A stretch of 33,625 nt of DNA, taken from the NCBI GenBank assembly GCA_902517455.1, contig CABYCN010000009.1, forward strand, positions 1 through 33,625, read 5' to 3'. Made by a program: the position numbers and the translations under genes. Below the pieces are notes generated by a model. It was given only the letters and a program-made list of their open reading frames with translations, was not told the DNA's origin and did not search any database. Source of the DNA: an uncultured Pelagibacteraceae bacterium. GTDB lineage: Bacteria > Pseudomonadota > Alphaproteobacteria > Pelagibacterales > Pelagibacteraceae. Numbering within the stretch: position 1 is the first letter of the stretch; the number at the start of each line of letters is the position of its first letter. Shown here one piece after another: positions 15,062-22,894 of this stretch.

Positions 15062-15589
15062 ATGAGAATTACCAATAGCTTAACAGAATATGGAACTATT
15101 TCCAAAATATTTCACTGGTTAAGTGCCGCAGTTTTGATCATTCAAATTCCTTTGGGCTTCTATTTAGTTGATATGGATTTTAGCGAAAGAAGGTTAACTA
15201 TTGAAAGTATTCACGTAACTTTAGGTCTGAGCATCTTTTATTTAACTTTATTGAGACTTATATATAAAACTTTAAATCCAACTCCGCGCTTATCACATAG
15301 TCTTTTTCCTGGTCAAAAAATTATTGCAAAACTGAATCATATTTTTTTATACATTGCAATCTTAACAATAACTATCTCTGGTGCTTTAAAAAAGTTATAT
15401 AATGGTGAAGAACTTGACATGTTCTTTTTTAATCTTGAAATTAAGGATAATTTTGAATTAGCAGAAACGTTCTATGAAATTCATATTGTTGGAAATTACA
15501 CATTAATAACACTGATATCATTACATATTTTTGCTGTAATAGTTCATAAACTTTTATTTAAGGAAAATTTACTTAAAAGAATACTATAG
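15062..15589 (+). CDS. Cytochrome b561-family membrane protein
   Basis: A 175-aa di-haem membrane cytochrome of the bacterial YodB/CybB type that passes electrons between quinone and a periplasmic partner. There are four helices, with haem-ligand candidates His18 (SKIFHW, helix 1), His51 (SIHVTLG, helix 2) and His141, His155 and His162 near helices 3-4. The length is typical. The start cannot move downstream without losing the SKIFHW helix. It is divergent from the cytochrome c' gene with zero intergenic bases, which supports co-regulation and a shared electron path. The 3' end overlaps the convergent methyltransferase by 6 nt. Confidence 0.87.
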   Translation: MRITNSLTEYGTISKIFHWLSAAVLIIQIPLGFYLVDMDFSERRLTIESIHVTLGLSIFYLTLLRLIYKTLNPTPRLSHSLFPGQKIIAKLNHIFLYIAILTITISGALKKLYNGEELDMFFFNLEIKDNFELAETFYEIHIVGNYTLITLISLHIFAVIVHKLLFKENLLKRIL

Positions 15590-16294
15590 AATAATACAAA
15601 TTAATTTATCCTTAAATCTTAAAATATCTTTAAATTTTAATTCGATTTCTTCTGTTCCCTGAGCAAGTTGCTTTTTAGAAAAGGCTAATAATGTAGATAT
15701 ATATCTATTTTTTATCATTGTTATATATTTTTTTTTATTAATTCTTACATTAAAGAAAAATTTTTTTTTAATACTCTGAGGATATAATTTTTTAATAATT
15801 TTAATTATTTTTTTGTCCCTAAAAAGAGATTGATTAAGTTTAACTTTCATAACTTTAAAAGTTGGAATTTCATTTTTATCTGGGTCTAAAGTAAAAATTA
15901 GAATTTTACCCATTGGGTTTAATTTTTTTTTTAATAATCGTAATAATCTTTTGATCTCATTGAATTTCATTAGATGTATAGTTTGTTTAATTAAGATTAA
16001 ATCAAACTTTTGATTGTCAACTAATGAAAAGTTTAAAGCATTAATTCTTTTAAAATTTATTCTTTTATCCAGGTCTCTATGTTTGATAATATCTATTCCT
16101 AGTGGCTTGATCTTAAACTTAAACTTAGAGTTTAAAGCACCTAAAATTTTCCCACGACCACATCCAATATCCAGAACTTTAAAACTTCTGTCCAGATTAA
16201 TATTTTCAATCAAAAATTTGTTAAATTCACTTATATATTCTTGTGAAGATAGCCAGGTTTTATTATCCCAATTTTTAATGGCAGTTGATGCCAT
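15584..16294 (-). CDS. Class I SAM-dependent methyltransferase
   Basis: A 236-aa protein with the S-adenosylmethionine-binding glycine motif VLDIGCGRGKIL near residue 40, an acidic motif II around PLGIDIIKH, and motif IV-like KFDLILIKQTIHL. The C-terminal 90 residues are Lys-rich with no known domain. The substrate cannot be read from the sequence; small-molecule and lipid methyltransferases share this plan. The start is supported by TTGGAG about 9 nt upstream and lies inside the 3' end of the DUF4396 gene (20-nt overlap), so the two are translated together. Confidence 0.8.
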   Translation of the reverse strand: MASTAIKNWDNKTWLSSQEYISEFNKFLIENINLDRSFKVLDIGCGRGKILGALNSKFKFKIKPLGIDIIKHRDLDKRINFKRINALNFSLVDNQKFDLILIKQTIHLMKFNEIKRLLRLLKKKLNPMGKILIFTLDPDKNEIPTFKVMKVKLNQSLFRDKKIIKIIKKLYPQSIKKKFFFNVRINKKKYITMIKNRYISTLLAFSKKQLAQGTEEIELKFKDILRFKDKLICIIL

Positions 16295-16712
16295 ACTTTT
16301 TTAATCTCCAATAATTATATGGCCAAGGTGTCAGAAACCCAACAATTAGCATTAAAGGGATTACCCACCATGTTAATATTGCTCCACCAGTTAATAAATA
16401 ATCTGTTAAATTCATCGCAATTTCCATACTTACCATTGATATAAAGCTCATACCCATTGCTGTTTTAATTGCATTATTAAAACTAAAATTTTGTTTAATT
16501 AAAATAATTGTTTCAAGAAGTATGCTAGTAATTAAACCATTAATAATTGCCAAAATCATTACACCTAATACTGGGAAGGGTATTTCTGTTAATTGAAAAT
16601 ATAAAATTGTTCCAAAATCTCCTATAGCACAACCTAATAAACACCAGGTAGTATTTTTGGCACTTTGTTTCCAAGTATTTATACAAAACCAGTCTAAGGT
16701 AGAAGATTCCAT
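16275..16712 (-). CDS. DUF4396 family membrane protein
   Basis: A 145-aa integral membrane protein with about four helices. It has the features I associate with DUF4396: a helix with CLLGCAIGDFGTI, a Met-rich run AMGMSFISMVSMEIAMNL, and the ending GFLTPWPYNYWRLKKYG. The Met- and Cys-containing helices suggest metal (for example copper) handling, but this is inference. It diverges from the persulfide-dioxygenase-like gene over 22 nt and overlaps the methyltransferase gene downstream. The function of the family is not established. Confidence 0.75.
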   Translation of the reverse strand: MESSTLDWFCINTWKQSAKNTTWCLLGCAIGDFGTILYFQLTEIPFPVLGVMILAIINGLITSILLETIILIKQNFSFNNAIKTAMGMSFISMVSMEIAMNLTDYLLTGGAILTWWVIPLMLIVGFLTPWPYNYWRLKKYGINCH

Positions 16713-16734
16713 GTTTATGTGATAATAATATTTT

Positions 16735-17415
16735 ATGATTTTTAAACAAGTTTTTGATCAAAAATCTAGTACTTACACTTACATTATTGCCTCATCGGAA
16801 GGAAGAGAGGCATTAATCATAGATCCGGTTTTAGATAACGTAGAGGACTACATAAAAATACTTAATCAATTAAATTTAAGATTAGTTAAGGTAATAGACA
16901 CTCACATCCATGCTGATCATGTTACGGGTGCAGGTAAATTAAGAGATAAAACAAAATGTGCAACAATTATGGGTGAACACACTCCTGCAGATGCTGTAGA
17001 TATTAAAGTTAAAGATGAAGAAATAATTAAACTTGATCATATAAAGATTAAGGCTATTCATACCCCAGGACATACATCTGATAGTTTTAGTTTCTTAATG
17101 GATAATAGTTTATTCTCTGGAGACACCTTGCTGATAAATGGTACTGGAAGAACAGATTTTCAAAATGGCAGTTCTGCTGATGCATATAATTCGATATTTA
17201 ATAAGCTTCTCAAACTTCCTGATGAGACCCTTTTATATCCTGCTCATGATTACAAAGGTGAGAAAGTGAGCACAATTGGAAAAGAAAAAAAATCAAATCC
17301 TAGATTACAAGTCAGTAATGTAAATGAGTATATAGATATAATGAATAACCTTAATCTAAAAAAACCCTCAGCAATAGATTATAACGTAGCAAGTAATTTA
17401 AAATTAGGCTGTTAG
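16735..17415 (+). CDS. ETHE1-like persulfide dioxygenase (MBL fold)
   Basis: A 226-aa metallo-beta-lactamase-fold hydrolase with the iron-site residues of sulfur dioxygenases. These are THIHADH (His57, His59, Asp61, His62), PGHTSDS (His113), FSGDTLL (Asp130) and PAHDYKG (His171). The segments GTGRTDFQNGS and EKKSNPRL are characteristic of ETHE1/Blh rather than glyoxalase II. ETHE1 enzymes oxidise glutathione persulfide to sulfite. No rhodanese or sulfide:quinone reductase is nearby, but a DUF4396 gene diverges and a thioredoxin-like gene converges 2 nt away. Confidence 0.87.
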   Translation: MIFKQVFDQKSSTYTYIIASSEGREALIIDPVLDNVEDYIKILNQLNLRLVKVIDTHIHADHVTGAGKLRDKTKCATIMGEHTPADAVDIKVKDEEIIKLDHIKIKAIHTPGHTSDSFSFLMDNSLFSGDTLLINGTGRTDFQNGSSADAYNSIFNKLLKLPDETLLYPAHDYKGEKVSTIGKEKKSNPRLQVSNVNEYIDIMNNLNLKKPSAIDYNVASNLKLGC

Positions 17416-17417
17416 AA

Positions 17418-17807
17418 TTATATTGAAGATTTTATAGCTTCATAAATTAAATCTTCAGTTGTTTCCCCAACGCTTCTGTATATCTCTTTATTATCTCTAA
17501 AAATTAAAAGTGTTGTTTGATACTGCACATTAAGTAGGTTGGCAATATCTTTGTTTGTAACATCAAATGAAAAATATTCAATGTTATCAAATTTGATATC
17601 TGATAACTCACCCTCATTTTTTGCTTTATTTAAAATTTTCATTTGGCCAGCGCAAGATGAGCAATATTTAATCCAAGAACTTACTACAACTAGTTTACCC
17701 TCTAATTGAGCTTTATCAAACAACTCTTTATCAAAATTTGTTTTTTTCTCCAAAGCATTTACGCTAAAAGCTAAAATACAAAAAAATAATACATAAATTT
17801 TTTTCAT
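17418..17807 (-). CDS. Periplasmic thioredoxin-like protein
   Basis: A 129-aa protein with a signal peptide (residues 1-18, KKIYVLFFCILAFSVNA) and a thioredoxin fold with active site WIKYCSSCAGQ (Cys49, Cys52). The CSSC site, in place of CGPC, resembles the DsbD C-terminal or DUF953-type reductases more than classical thioredoxin. It would exchange disulfides in the periplasm, for example in cytochrome c maturation or protein repair. It lies 6 nt after azlD and is the last gene of a long minus-strand run that starts at fbpA. It meets the ETHE1-like gene with a 2-nt gap. Confidence 0.82.
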   Translation of the reverse strand: MKKIYVLFFCILAFSVNALEKKTNFDKELFDKAQLEGKLVVVSSWIKYCSSCAGQMKILNKAKNEGELSDIKFDNIEYFSFDVTNKDIANLLNVQYQTTLLIFRDNKEIYRSVGETTEDLIYEAIKSSI

Positions 17808-17813
17808 ATGTAT

Positions 17814-18128
17814 TTATACAACAAAAATTAAGAACCAGTAAGTTGCTAATCCTGAAAATATTGTCGCAATAATATTCCTTGTAAATATTCCAATAATCAT
17901 AGCAATAATTGCAGCCAAAATTTTTGGATTATTTTCTATTTCTAATGATCCAGTATTATCTAAAAAAAGCGCAGGGAATATAATTGCTGGAAAAATTGCG
18001 GAAGGCACATATGATAAAACTTCTCTTATCTTGTCGTTGAACATCTCTTTTTTTAGAATTGCAATCATTGAAAATCTAGTAAGAAAAGTAATCAATCCAC
18101 AATAAATTATTAAAGCCCAATCGCTCAT
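17814..18128 (-). CDS. azlD: AzlD family branched-chain amino acid exporter subunit
   Basis: A 104-aa protein with three to four helices and the AzlD segment ITFLTRFSMIAILKK near its N-terminus, followed by LSYVPSAIFPAIIFPALF. In Bacillus AzlCD exports branched-chain amino acids and analogues. The start overlaps the end of azlC by 4 nt, which shows translational coupling and a two-subunit transporter. Actual cargo in this organism is unknown. Confidence 0.9.
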   Translation of the reverse strand: MSDWALIIYCGLITFLTRFSMIAILKKEMFNDKIREVLSYVPSAIFPAIIFPALFLDNTGSLEIENNPKILAAIIAMIIGIFTRNIIATIFSGLATYWFLIFVV

Positions 18129-18814
18129 TTTTTTTTAAACTTAATTAAAATTCCCGCCACAAATAGTCCTATTATAGCAGCTACTATTACATAGGCTTTG
18201 TAGGGTATATAATTATATCCTAAGGTCGCAACTAGACCTGAAGTTATAATGACAATCACATTTATTAACTTTCTAAAATCATTAACCAATAATGCTAAAA
18301 AGGTTAATGGAACCGCAAAACTTAGTCCTAGTTTTTCAGGGATTGCAGCCCCTAAAATAATTCCTAAAAATGTTGTAGATTGCCAAATAACCCAACAAGT
18401 AAAACCTCCACCAATTAAATGAAAATATTTATTTTGATCGTTATTTTTTTTAAAATATTCATTTGATCGAGCAAAGGCCTGATCAATTAGAAAATATGAA
18501 ATCATAATTTTCCAAATTAATTTTAAATCAGATAAGTGTTCTGAGACAACCGCGCCATATAGTAGATGTCTTGAATTAACTGCACCAACTGAACTAATTA
18601 TAACCAATGAAGATGCTCCACCAGAAAATAATTGTAAAAGTACTATTTGTGATGCCCCACCAAAAATGATTAATGACATTCCCATTGTGGCTAAAGGAGT
18701 AAAGCCGACATCTATTGCTAAAATTCCAAATATTAATCCAAAAGGAATTACAGGGATCATTAAAGGGCTTACATCAATAATTCCTTCTAAAAAGATTTTA
18801 AACTTACTATTCAT
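18125..18814 (-). CDS. azlC: AzlC family branched-chain amino acid exporter subunit
   Basis: Large subunit of the AzlCD exporter. The 229-aa product has about seven helices with the family segments PVIPFGLIFG and FGGASQIVLLQLFSGG, plus NSRHLLYGAVVSEHL, a hallmark of AzlC. I chose ATG at 18812-18814 (MNSKFK). A longer ORF to 18889 exists but its first 25 codons lie inside fbpC and do not look like AzlC. The gene starts 19 nt after fbpC with only a poor ribosome site, so it may depend on the iron-transport transcript. Confidence 0.9.
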   Translation of the reverse strand: MNSKFKIFLEGIIDVSPLMIPVIPFGLIFGILAIDVGFTPLATMGMSLIIFGGASQIVLLQLFSGGASSLVIISSVGAVNSRHLLYGAVVSEHLSDLKLIWKIMISYFLIDQAFARSNEYFKKNNDQNKYFHLIGGGFTCWVIWQSTTFLGIILGAAIPEKLGLSFAVPLTFLALLVNDFRKLINVIVIITSGLVATLGYNYIPYKAYVIVAAIIGLFVAGILIKFKKK

Positions 18815-18833
18815 TTTAATTAAAACGCTTTTA

Positions 18834-19895
18834 TTAGAAGCAAACAATATGATCAATATGAATCGGTCTTCTAATACCAAATTTTTCATCTACTTCATGT
18901 TGATGAATATGATGTGAATGAACAAAAACTGGGATTAACATATTACTAGGTGTTCTTAGGGTATAAATAAAATTTGTACCTCTAAATTTTCTATCGACTA
19001 CTTCGAGTTTTAAATTACTTTTATCGTCATGTTCTAAGTCTTCAGGCTGAATTAGTAGTTTTACATTTGATCCTTTTGGATAATGCTTTATAAAATTTCC
19101 TTCTATCGTGCCCAAATCACTATTTTCTAGAGAATTTTCACCAGTAACCTCTGCTGGAATAAGAATTCCTCTATTTAAAAAATTTACTACCTCAATCGAG
19201 TTTGGTAAATGATAAACATTATAAGGGTCATCAAATTGTTTAAGTTCTTGGTTTATAATTATTCCACATTTTGATCCTAAATAAAAAGCTTCATATGAGT
19301 CGTGTGTGACAATTATCGTTGTAATTTTTAATCTTTTTAATATTTTTTTTAAGTTTACTTGTATTTCTTCTTTAAAACTTTGATCGACATTTGATAAGGG
19401 TTCATCTAATAATAATAAATCGGGTAAGGTAATTAAAGACCTTGCTAGTGATGCTCTTTGAGCCTCCCCAGCACTAATTTGATGAGGATATTTATTAAGA
19501 ATTTGGGAAATATTTAATAAATCTACTAATTCCTCAAATCCAATACTTTGTTTTTTTTTTTCTTTATTTCTTTCAGCACCTAATAAAATATTTTTTTTTA
19601 TGGAATAATGAGGAAAAAGGCTGTTTTCTTGAAAAGCTAAGGATATATTTCTATCCTCTGGTTCAATATTTATTTTTTTTGAAGATAATATTTTATTATT
19701 TAACTCTATTGAACCGTTTTTTATTTTTTCTAATCCTGCAATTGTTCTTAATATAGTAGTTTTTCCGACCCCAGAAGGTCCTAGAAGACAAATAATATCT
19801 CCCTCATTTTTTATAGAAAATGAGACATTCTTAACTTTTATTTTACCTCCAGCATTAAAATCTACATTTTTGACCTCTAAAAAATTTTTATTCAT
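18834..19895 (-). CDS. fbpC: Fe(III) ABC transporter ATP-binding protein (FbpC)
   Basis: ATPase of the ferric iron importer, 353 aa. It has Walker A GPSGVGKTT (39-47), Walker B LLLLDEP (160-166) and a C-terminal TOBE-like regulatory domain (about 230-353) with LLIQPEDLEHD. The signature reads ISAGEAQRASLARSL (about 140-154), so the second Gly of the usual LSGG is Ala, an uncommon variant. It overlaps fbpB by 8 nt and is followed 19 nt later by azlC. The neighbouring FbpA- and FbpB-type genes identify iron as the most likely cargo. Confidence 0.92.
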   Translation of the reverse strand: MNKNFLEVKNVDFNAGGKIKVKNVSFSIKNEGDIICLLGPSGVGKTTILRTIAGLEKIKNGSIELNNKILSSKKINIEPEDRNISLAFQENSLFPHYSIKKNILLGAERNKEKKKQSIGFEELVDLLNISQILNKYPHQISAGEAQRASLARSLITLPDLLLLDEPLSNVDQSFKEEIQVNLKKILKRLKITTIIVTHDSYEAFYLGSKCGIIINQELKQFDDPYNVYHLPNSIEVVNFLNRGILIPAEVTGENSLENSDLGTIEGNFIKHYPKGSNVKLLIQPEDLEHDDKSNLKLEVVDRKFRGTNFIYTLRTPSNMLIPVFVHSHHIHQHEVDEKFGIRRPIHIDHIVCF

Positions 19896-21507
19896 GAGTT
19901 TCTCTTAAAACATATTTTGATGTAATCATAATAAAAAAACTTGCAATTAAAATCAAAAATAAAGATGGCACTGCTGCTGCCTCTAGTAAATCTTCTGATG
20001 CAGAAATGTAAGCTGTAGTAGCAAAAGTCTCAAAATTAAAAGGTCTCAAAATTAATGTAATTGGTAATTCTCTTATTATTTCCAAAGAAATCAGAATTAT
20101 AATGAATAAAAGAGAATTTCTAAGAAAAGGTATATGAATGTTCATAAAAGTTTTCTTCTTGGAATAACCTAATAAATAAGCGCTCTCATCAACCGAAATA
20201 TTTATCTTTTCATAGCCAGATTTTATTCCATTAAAAGCCAAGGAATAAAATCTTACAAAATAAACTAAAACCAATCCAAGAACTGAACCTATAAATATTT
20301 TTTTAATTGAATCAAAACCTAATGTTTTAATAATATTGTTGTCAAACCATGCTATAAAAGTAATAAAAGCAATAGCTAGGATCACTCCTGGTATTGCATA
20401 ACCTGAAATTGATAAAGTAGATAAAATATTCAAAGATCTATTACTTGAGACTCTATTGCCATAATTAGATATTAAAGAAAATATTATTAACACTAAACTA
20501 GATAATGCAACTAAATAAAGGGTATTTAAAAATAAGGTTATTACATCTAAATCGAATAAATTTTCAGGAAACTTTATTGTCCAATAAAACATTTGACTTA
20601 GAGGAAATAAAAAACTTATAAAAAGTAAAAAGGAACAAAATATAAAAGCTAAAAAAGAATTACCACCAAAAAGTTTAATTTTCTCTTTTTGTTTAAAACC
20701 TTCTCTAGTATTAAAATGATATTTAGCTTTTCTTCTAGATAAATTTTCTAAAATAAACATTGAAAATATAAATAATAACAAAAAAAAAGATATTCTGTTT
20801 GCAAAAGCTAAATCATCAAAGTATATCCAGGAATTATAAATACCTGTAGTCAAAGTATTAATTGAAAAAAAATCAACTGCACCGAACTCTGCCAGAGTTT
20901 CCATTGCTACTAGTGATAAACCTGCAACAATTGCCGGTCTAGCTGCTGGTAATATAATCTTATATAAAGATCTAAACTTAGAAAAACCTAGATTTTTACC
21001 TAAGTCTATTAAATTTTGTGGCTGGTATAAAAATGATGCTCTAGCAAGAATATATACATATGCATAAAGAGAAAAAGAAATAGATAATATTGCACCAAAC
21101 ATCCCATCAAATTTTGGAATACTTTTATTATAATTTGCATCACCAAATAATGTTTTTAAAATGGTAAATGCAGTTCCATAATTTTCAAAAAAAGCTGTTA
21201 AAGAGTATGCATAAATATAAGGTGGGACCGCAAAAGATAGAATTAATGCCCATTTAAAAAAATTACTTCCAGGAAATTCGTAAAAGGAAACTAAATACGC
21301 TGCTCCTGTGCCTAATATAAATGTGATAAATAATACTGATACTAATAAAATTGATGAATTAAAAATATACTCAATTAAAAATGTATTTTTTAAAATTTCA
21401 TAGTAATTTGAGGTGCTTTCAAAAAAACTAAAAAATACAGTTATTATTGGAATTAATACTATAAATGAAATTAAAAAAGAAGAAATATACCAGCTATTAA
21501 ATTTCAT
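19888..21507 (-). CDS. fbpB: Fe(III) ABC transporter permease (FbpB)
   Basis: A double-length membrane permease of 539 aa with about 12 helices and two inner-membrane-component domains. EAA-loop motifs are visible near GKNLGFSKFRSLYKIILPAA in the first half and AYLLGYSKKKTFMNIHIP in the second. Such fused permeases are typical of FbpB/SfuB. I chose ATG at 21505-21507 because AAGGCGG precedes it by about 8 nt; the ORF can be extended 15 codons to 21552, but this reads into the hairpin. It follows fbpA and a 56-aa ORF and overlaps fbpC. Confidence 0.92.
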   Translation of the reverse strand: MKFNSWYISSFLISFIVLIPIITVFFSFFESTSNYYEILKNTFLIEYIFNSSILLVSVLFITFILGTGAAYLVSFYEFPGSNFFKWALILSFAVPPYIYAYSLTAFFENYGTAFTILKTLFGDANYNKSIPKFDGMFGAILSISFSLYAYVYILARASFLYQPQNLIDLGKNLGFSKFRSLYKIILPAARPAIVAGLSLVAMETLAEFGAVDFFSINTLTTGIYNSWIYFDDLAFANRISFFLLLFIFSMFILENLSRRKAKYHFNTREGFKQKEKIKLFGGNSFLAFIFCSFLLFISFLFPLSQMFYWTIKFPENLFDLDVITLFLNTLYLVALSSLVLIIFSLISNYGNRVSSNRSLNILSTLSISGYAIPGVILAIAFITFIAWFDNNIIKTLGFDSIKKIFIGSVLGLVLVYFVRFYSLAFNGIKSGYEKINISVDESAYLLGYSKKKTFMNIHIPFLRNSLLFIIILISLEIIRELPITLILRPFNFETFATTAYISASEDLLEAAAVPSLFLILIASFFIMITSKYVLRETHE

Positions 21508-21541
21508 TTTATAATCCGCCTTATAAACATGAAAAAAGTAA

Positions 21542-21576
21542 AGTGTCCACAATTAGTTTAATTAACTGTGGACACT
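21542..21576 (-). terminator. Intercistronic hairpin between the fbpA part and fbpB
   Basis: Perfect 10-bp stem AGTGTCCACA (21542-21551) with TGTGGACACT (21567-21576), loop 15 nt. On the minus strand a T-rich stretch (TTACTTTTTTC) follows. It lies 12 nt after the 56-aa ORF and 35 nt before the fbpB start. The usual role of such hairpins is to lower permease expression relative to the binding protein. Confidence 0.65.
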
Positions 21577-21587
21577 ATTTAAGAAAA

Positions 21588-21758
21588 TCAAAAATTAAAT
21601 ACTTTTAGGATATGCGGAACCTCCTTAGCTTCAATTTCTGACATTTTTCTTTTATTTATTCTTTCATCAATTTTTTTACACTCCTGTTGACATGGGGAAC
21701 ATGCACTGGAAGATTTATTTAAATCAATATCAGAAATAAATTTTTTTTGTTTTTTCAC
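21588..21758 (-). CDS. 56-aa Cys-rich ORF directly after fbpA
   Basis: A GTG-started ORF that begins at the very next codon after the fbpA TAA, in the same frame. It is hydrophilic and Lys-rich with SSSACSPCQQECKKIDE (Cys20, 23, 27) and a helical tail ending EIEAKEVPHILKVFNF. The C-x2-C-x3-C pattern suits iron, Fe-S or other metal binding. It ends 12 nt before the intercistronic hairpin, so it belongs to the fbpA transcript. TAA read-through would instead give FbpA a Cys-rich tail. I do not recognise a family; a non-coding gap is a third option, made less likely by the composition. Confidence 0.55.
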   Translation of the reverse strand: MKKQKKFISDIDLNKSSSACSPCQQECKKIDERINKRKMSEIEAKEVPHILKVFNF

Positions 21759-22787
21759 TTATTTCCATCCTGCGGCTGTCATTGTTTCTAATGCAGCGGC
21801 TTGGTTTTTTCCATAAGAGGCTAACTTAGTTTTCATATCTTGTTTGAAATCTAATCCTAAGTTATTCACGACTAATGGACTTGGTGAAACACCATCAATC
21901 ATTGGAAACTCAAAAGTATTGTTTGTAAAATGCTCTTGAGATTGTGGAGTTAATAAAAACTCTACAAGTTTAACGGCATTAGCTTTATTAGGCGCTCCTT
22001 TAACTAAAGCTGCACAGCTAACATTCATGTGCGTTCCTCTGTCATTCTGATTAGGAAAGAAAGCTTTAACTTTTTTAGCAGCTTCTTGTTGCTCTGCACC
22101 TTTTTTACCTGATAACATTAAAGCTAAATAATAAGTGTTAGCCACAGCAATATCTGCCTCTCCAGCAGCTACAGCCATAATTTGAGCTCTATCATTACCC
22201 TTAGAATCTCTAGCCATATTTGCAACAACTCCTTTTGCCCATTCCGCTGTAGCTTTTTTTCCATTATTTTCAATTAATGAAGCTACAAGGGATTTATTAT
22301 ATATATTGCTAGATTTTCTTATTACTAATCTGCCTTTCCATTTAGGATCAGCTAGACCTTCGTAAGTCATTCCAGATAATTCGGCACCTGTAACTCTTTC
22401 AGGTGAATAATAAATTATTCTAGCTCTTTTCGCTATTCCAACCCATTTACTTGTTCTGAAGCTTTTTGGAACAGCAGCTTTGATAGCATCAGATGTTAAA
22501 CCACCTTGAAGATGACCTTTTGCATCCATAGCACCACATCTCCCCGCATCAGCAGTGATATAAAGATCTGCAGAAGCATCAGCTCCCTCTTCAATTATTC
22601 TTTTTTCTAAAGCACCTGATTTTCCATTTATCAAATTGACTTTAATTCCTGTCATATTTGTGAACTTTGAATAAAGTTCTCCGTCCGCTTTATAGTGTCT
22701 AGCATTAAAAACGTTAACCTCATTTGCAACTGCTAAAGTTGATAAAAATAAGGACGCTATTAATGTTAAAATTGATATTTTTTTCAT
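21759..22787 (-). CDS. fbpA: Fe(III) ABC transporter substrate-binding protein (FbpA)
   Basis: Periplasmic iron-binding protein, 342 aa. A signal peptide (residues 1-21, ending AVA) precedes EVNVFNARHYKADGELY, the typical start of FbpA/IdiA mature chains. Tyr219-Tyr220 in NTYYLALML match the tyrosine pair that binds Fe(III). The start has CGGAG 5 nt upstream. Two Fur-box-like sites lie within 65 nt upstream. The gene is first in the unit fbpA, 56-aa ORF, fbpB, fbpC, and possibly azlC, azlD and the thioredoxin-like gene. It is followed in frame by a second ORF after a single TAA. Confidence 0.94.
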   Translation of the reverse strand: MKKISILTLIASLFLSTLAVANEVNVFNARHYKADGELYSKFTNMTGIKVNLINGKSGALEKRIIEEGADASADLYITADAGRCGAMDAKGHLQGGLTSDAIKAAVPKSFRTSKWVGIAKRARIIYYSPERVTGAELSGMTYEGLADPKWKGRLVIRKSSNIYNKSLVASLIENNGKKATAEWAKGVVANMARDSKGNDRAQIMAVAAGEADIAVANTYYLALMLSGKKGAEQQEAAKKVKAFFPNQNDRGTHMNVSCAALVKGAPNKANAVKLVEFLLTPQSQEHFTNNTFEFPMIDGVSPSPLVVNNLGLDFKQDMKTKLASYGKNQAAALETMTAAGWK

Positions 22788-22813
22788 TTATCTCCGATCA
22801 TGTTATTATTATT

Positions 22814-22850
22814 TGAGAATGGTAATTATTCGCAATGAGAATGATTATCA
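22814..22850 (-). promoter_or_regulatory. Two tandem Fur-box-like sites upstream of fbpA
   Basis: TGAGAATGATTATCA (22836-22850) matches the 7-1-7 Fur consensus TGATAATnATTATCA with one mismatch. A second, weaker copy TGAGAATGGTAATTA lies at 22814-22828. The sites are exactly 22 bp apart, about two helical turns on one face, and 27-63 nt upstream of the fbpA start. Iron-dependent repression is inferred; no fur gene is in the window. Confidence 0.65.
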
Positions 22851-22866
22851 ATCGCAGTATTGTCGC

Positions 22867-22881
22867 ACCTAAACCTTAGGT
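22867..22881. promoter_or_regulatory. Palindrome ACCTAA-ACC-TTAGGT
   Basis: A perfect 6-bp inverted repeat with a 3-nt centre, 13 nt past the LysR stop and 86 nt upstream of the fbpA start. It could be an additional operator or a small hairpin ending the folE-acuI-lysR transcript. Confidence 0.35.
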
Positions 22882-22894
22882 TGATAAGGATTAA

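Noticed and set aside
18815-18889. N-terminal extension of AzlC
   Set aside because: The codons lie mostly inside fbpC and do not resemble AzlC, which starts naturally at MNSKFK.
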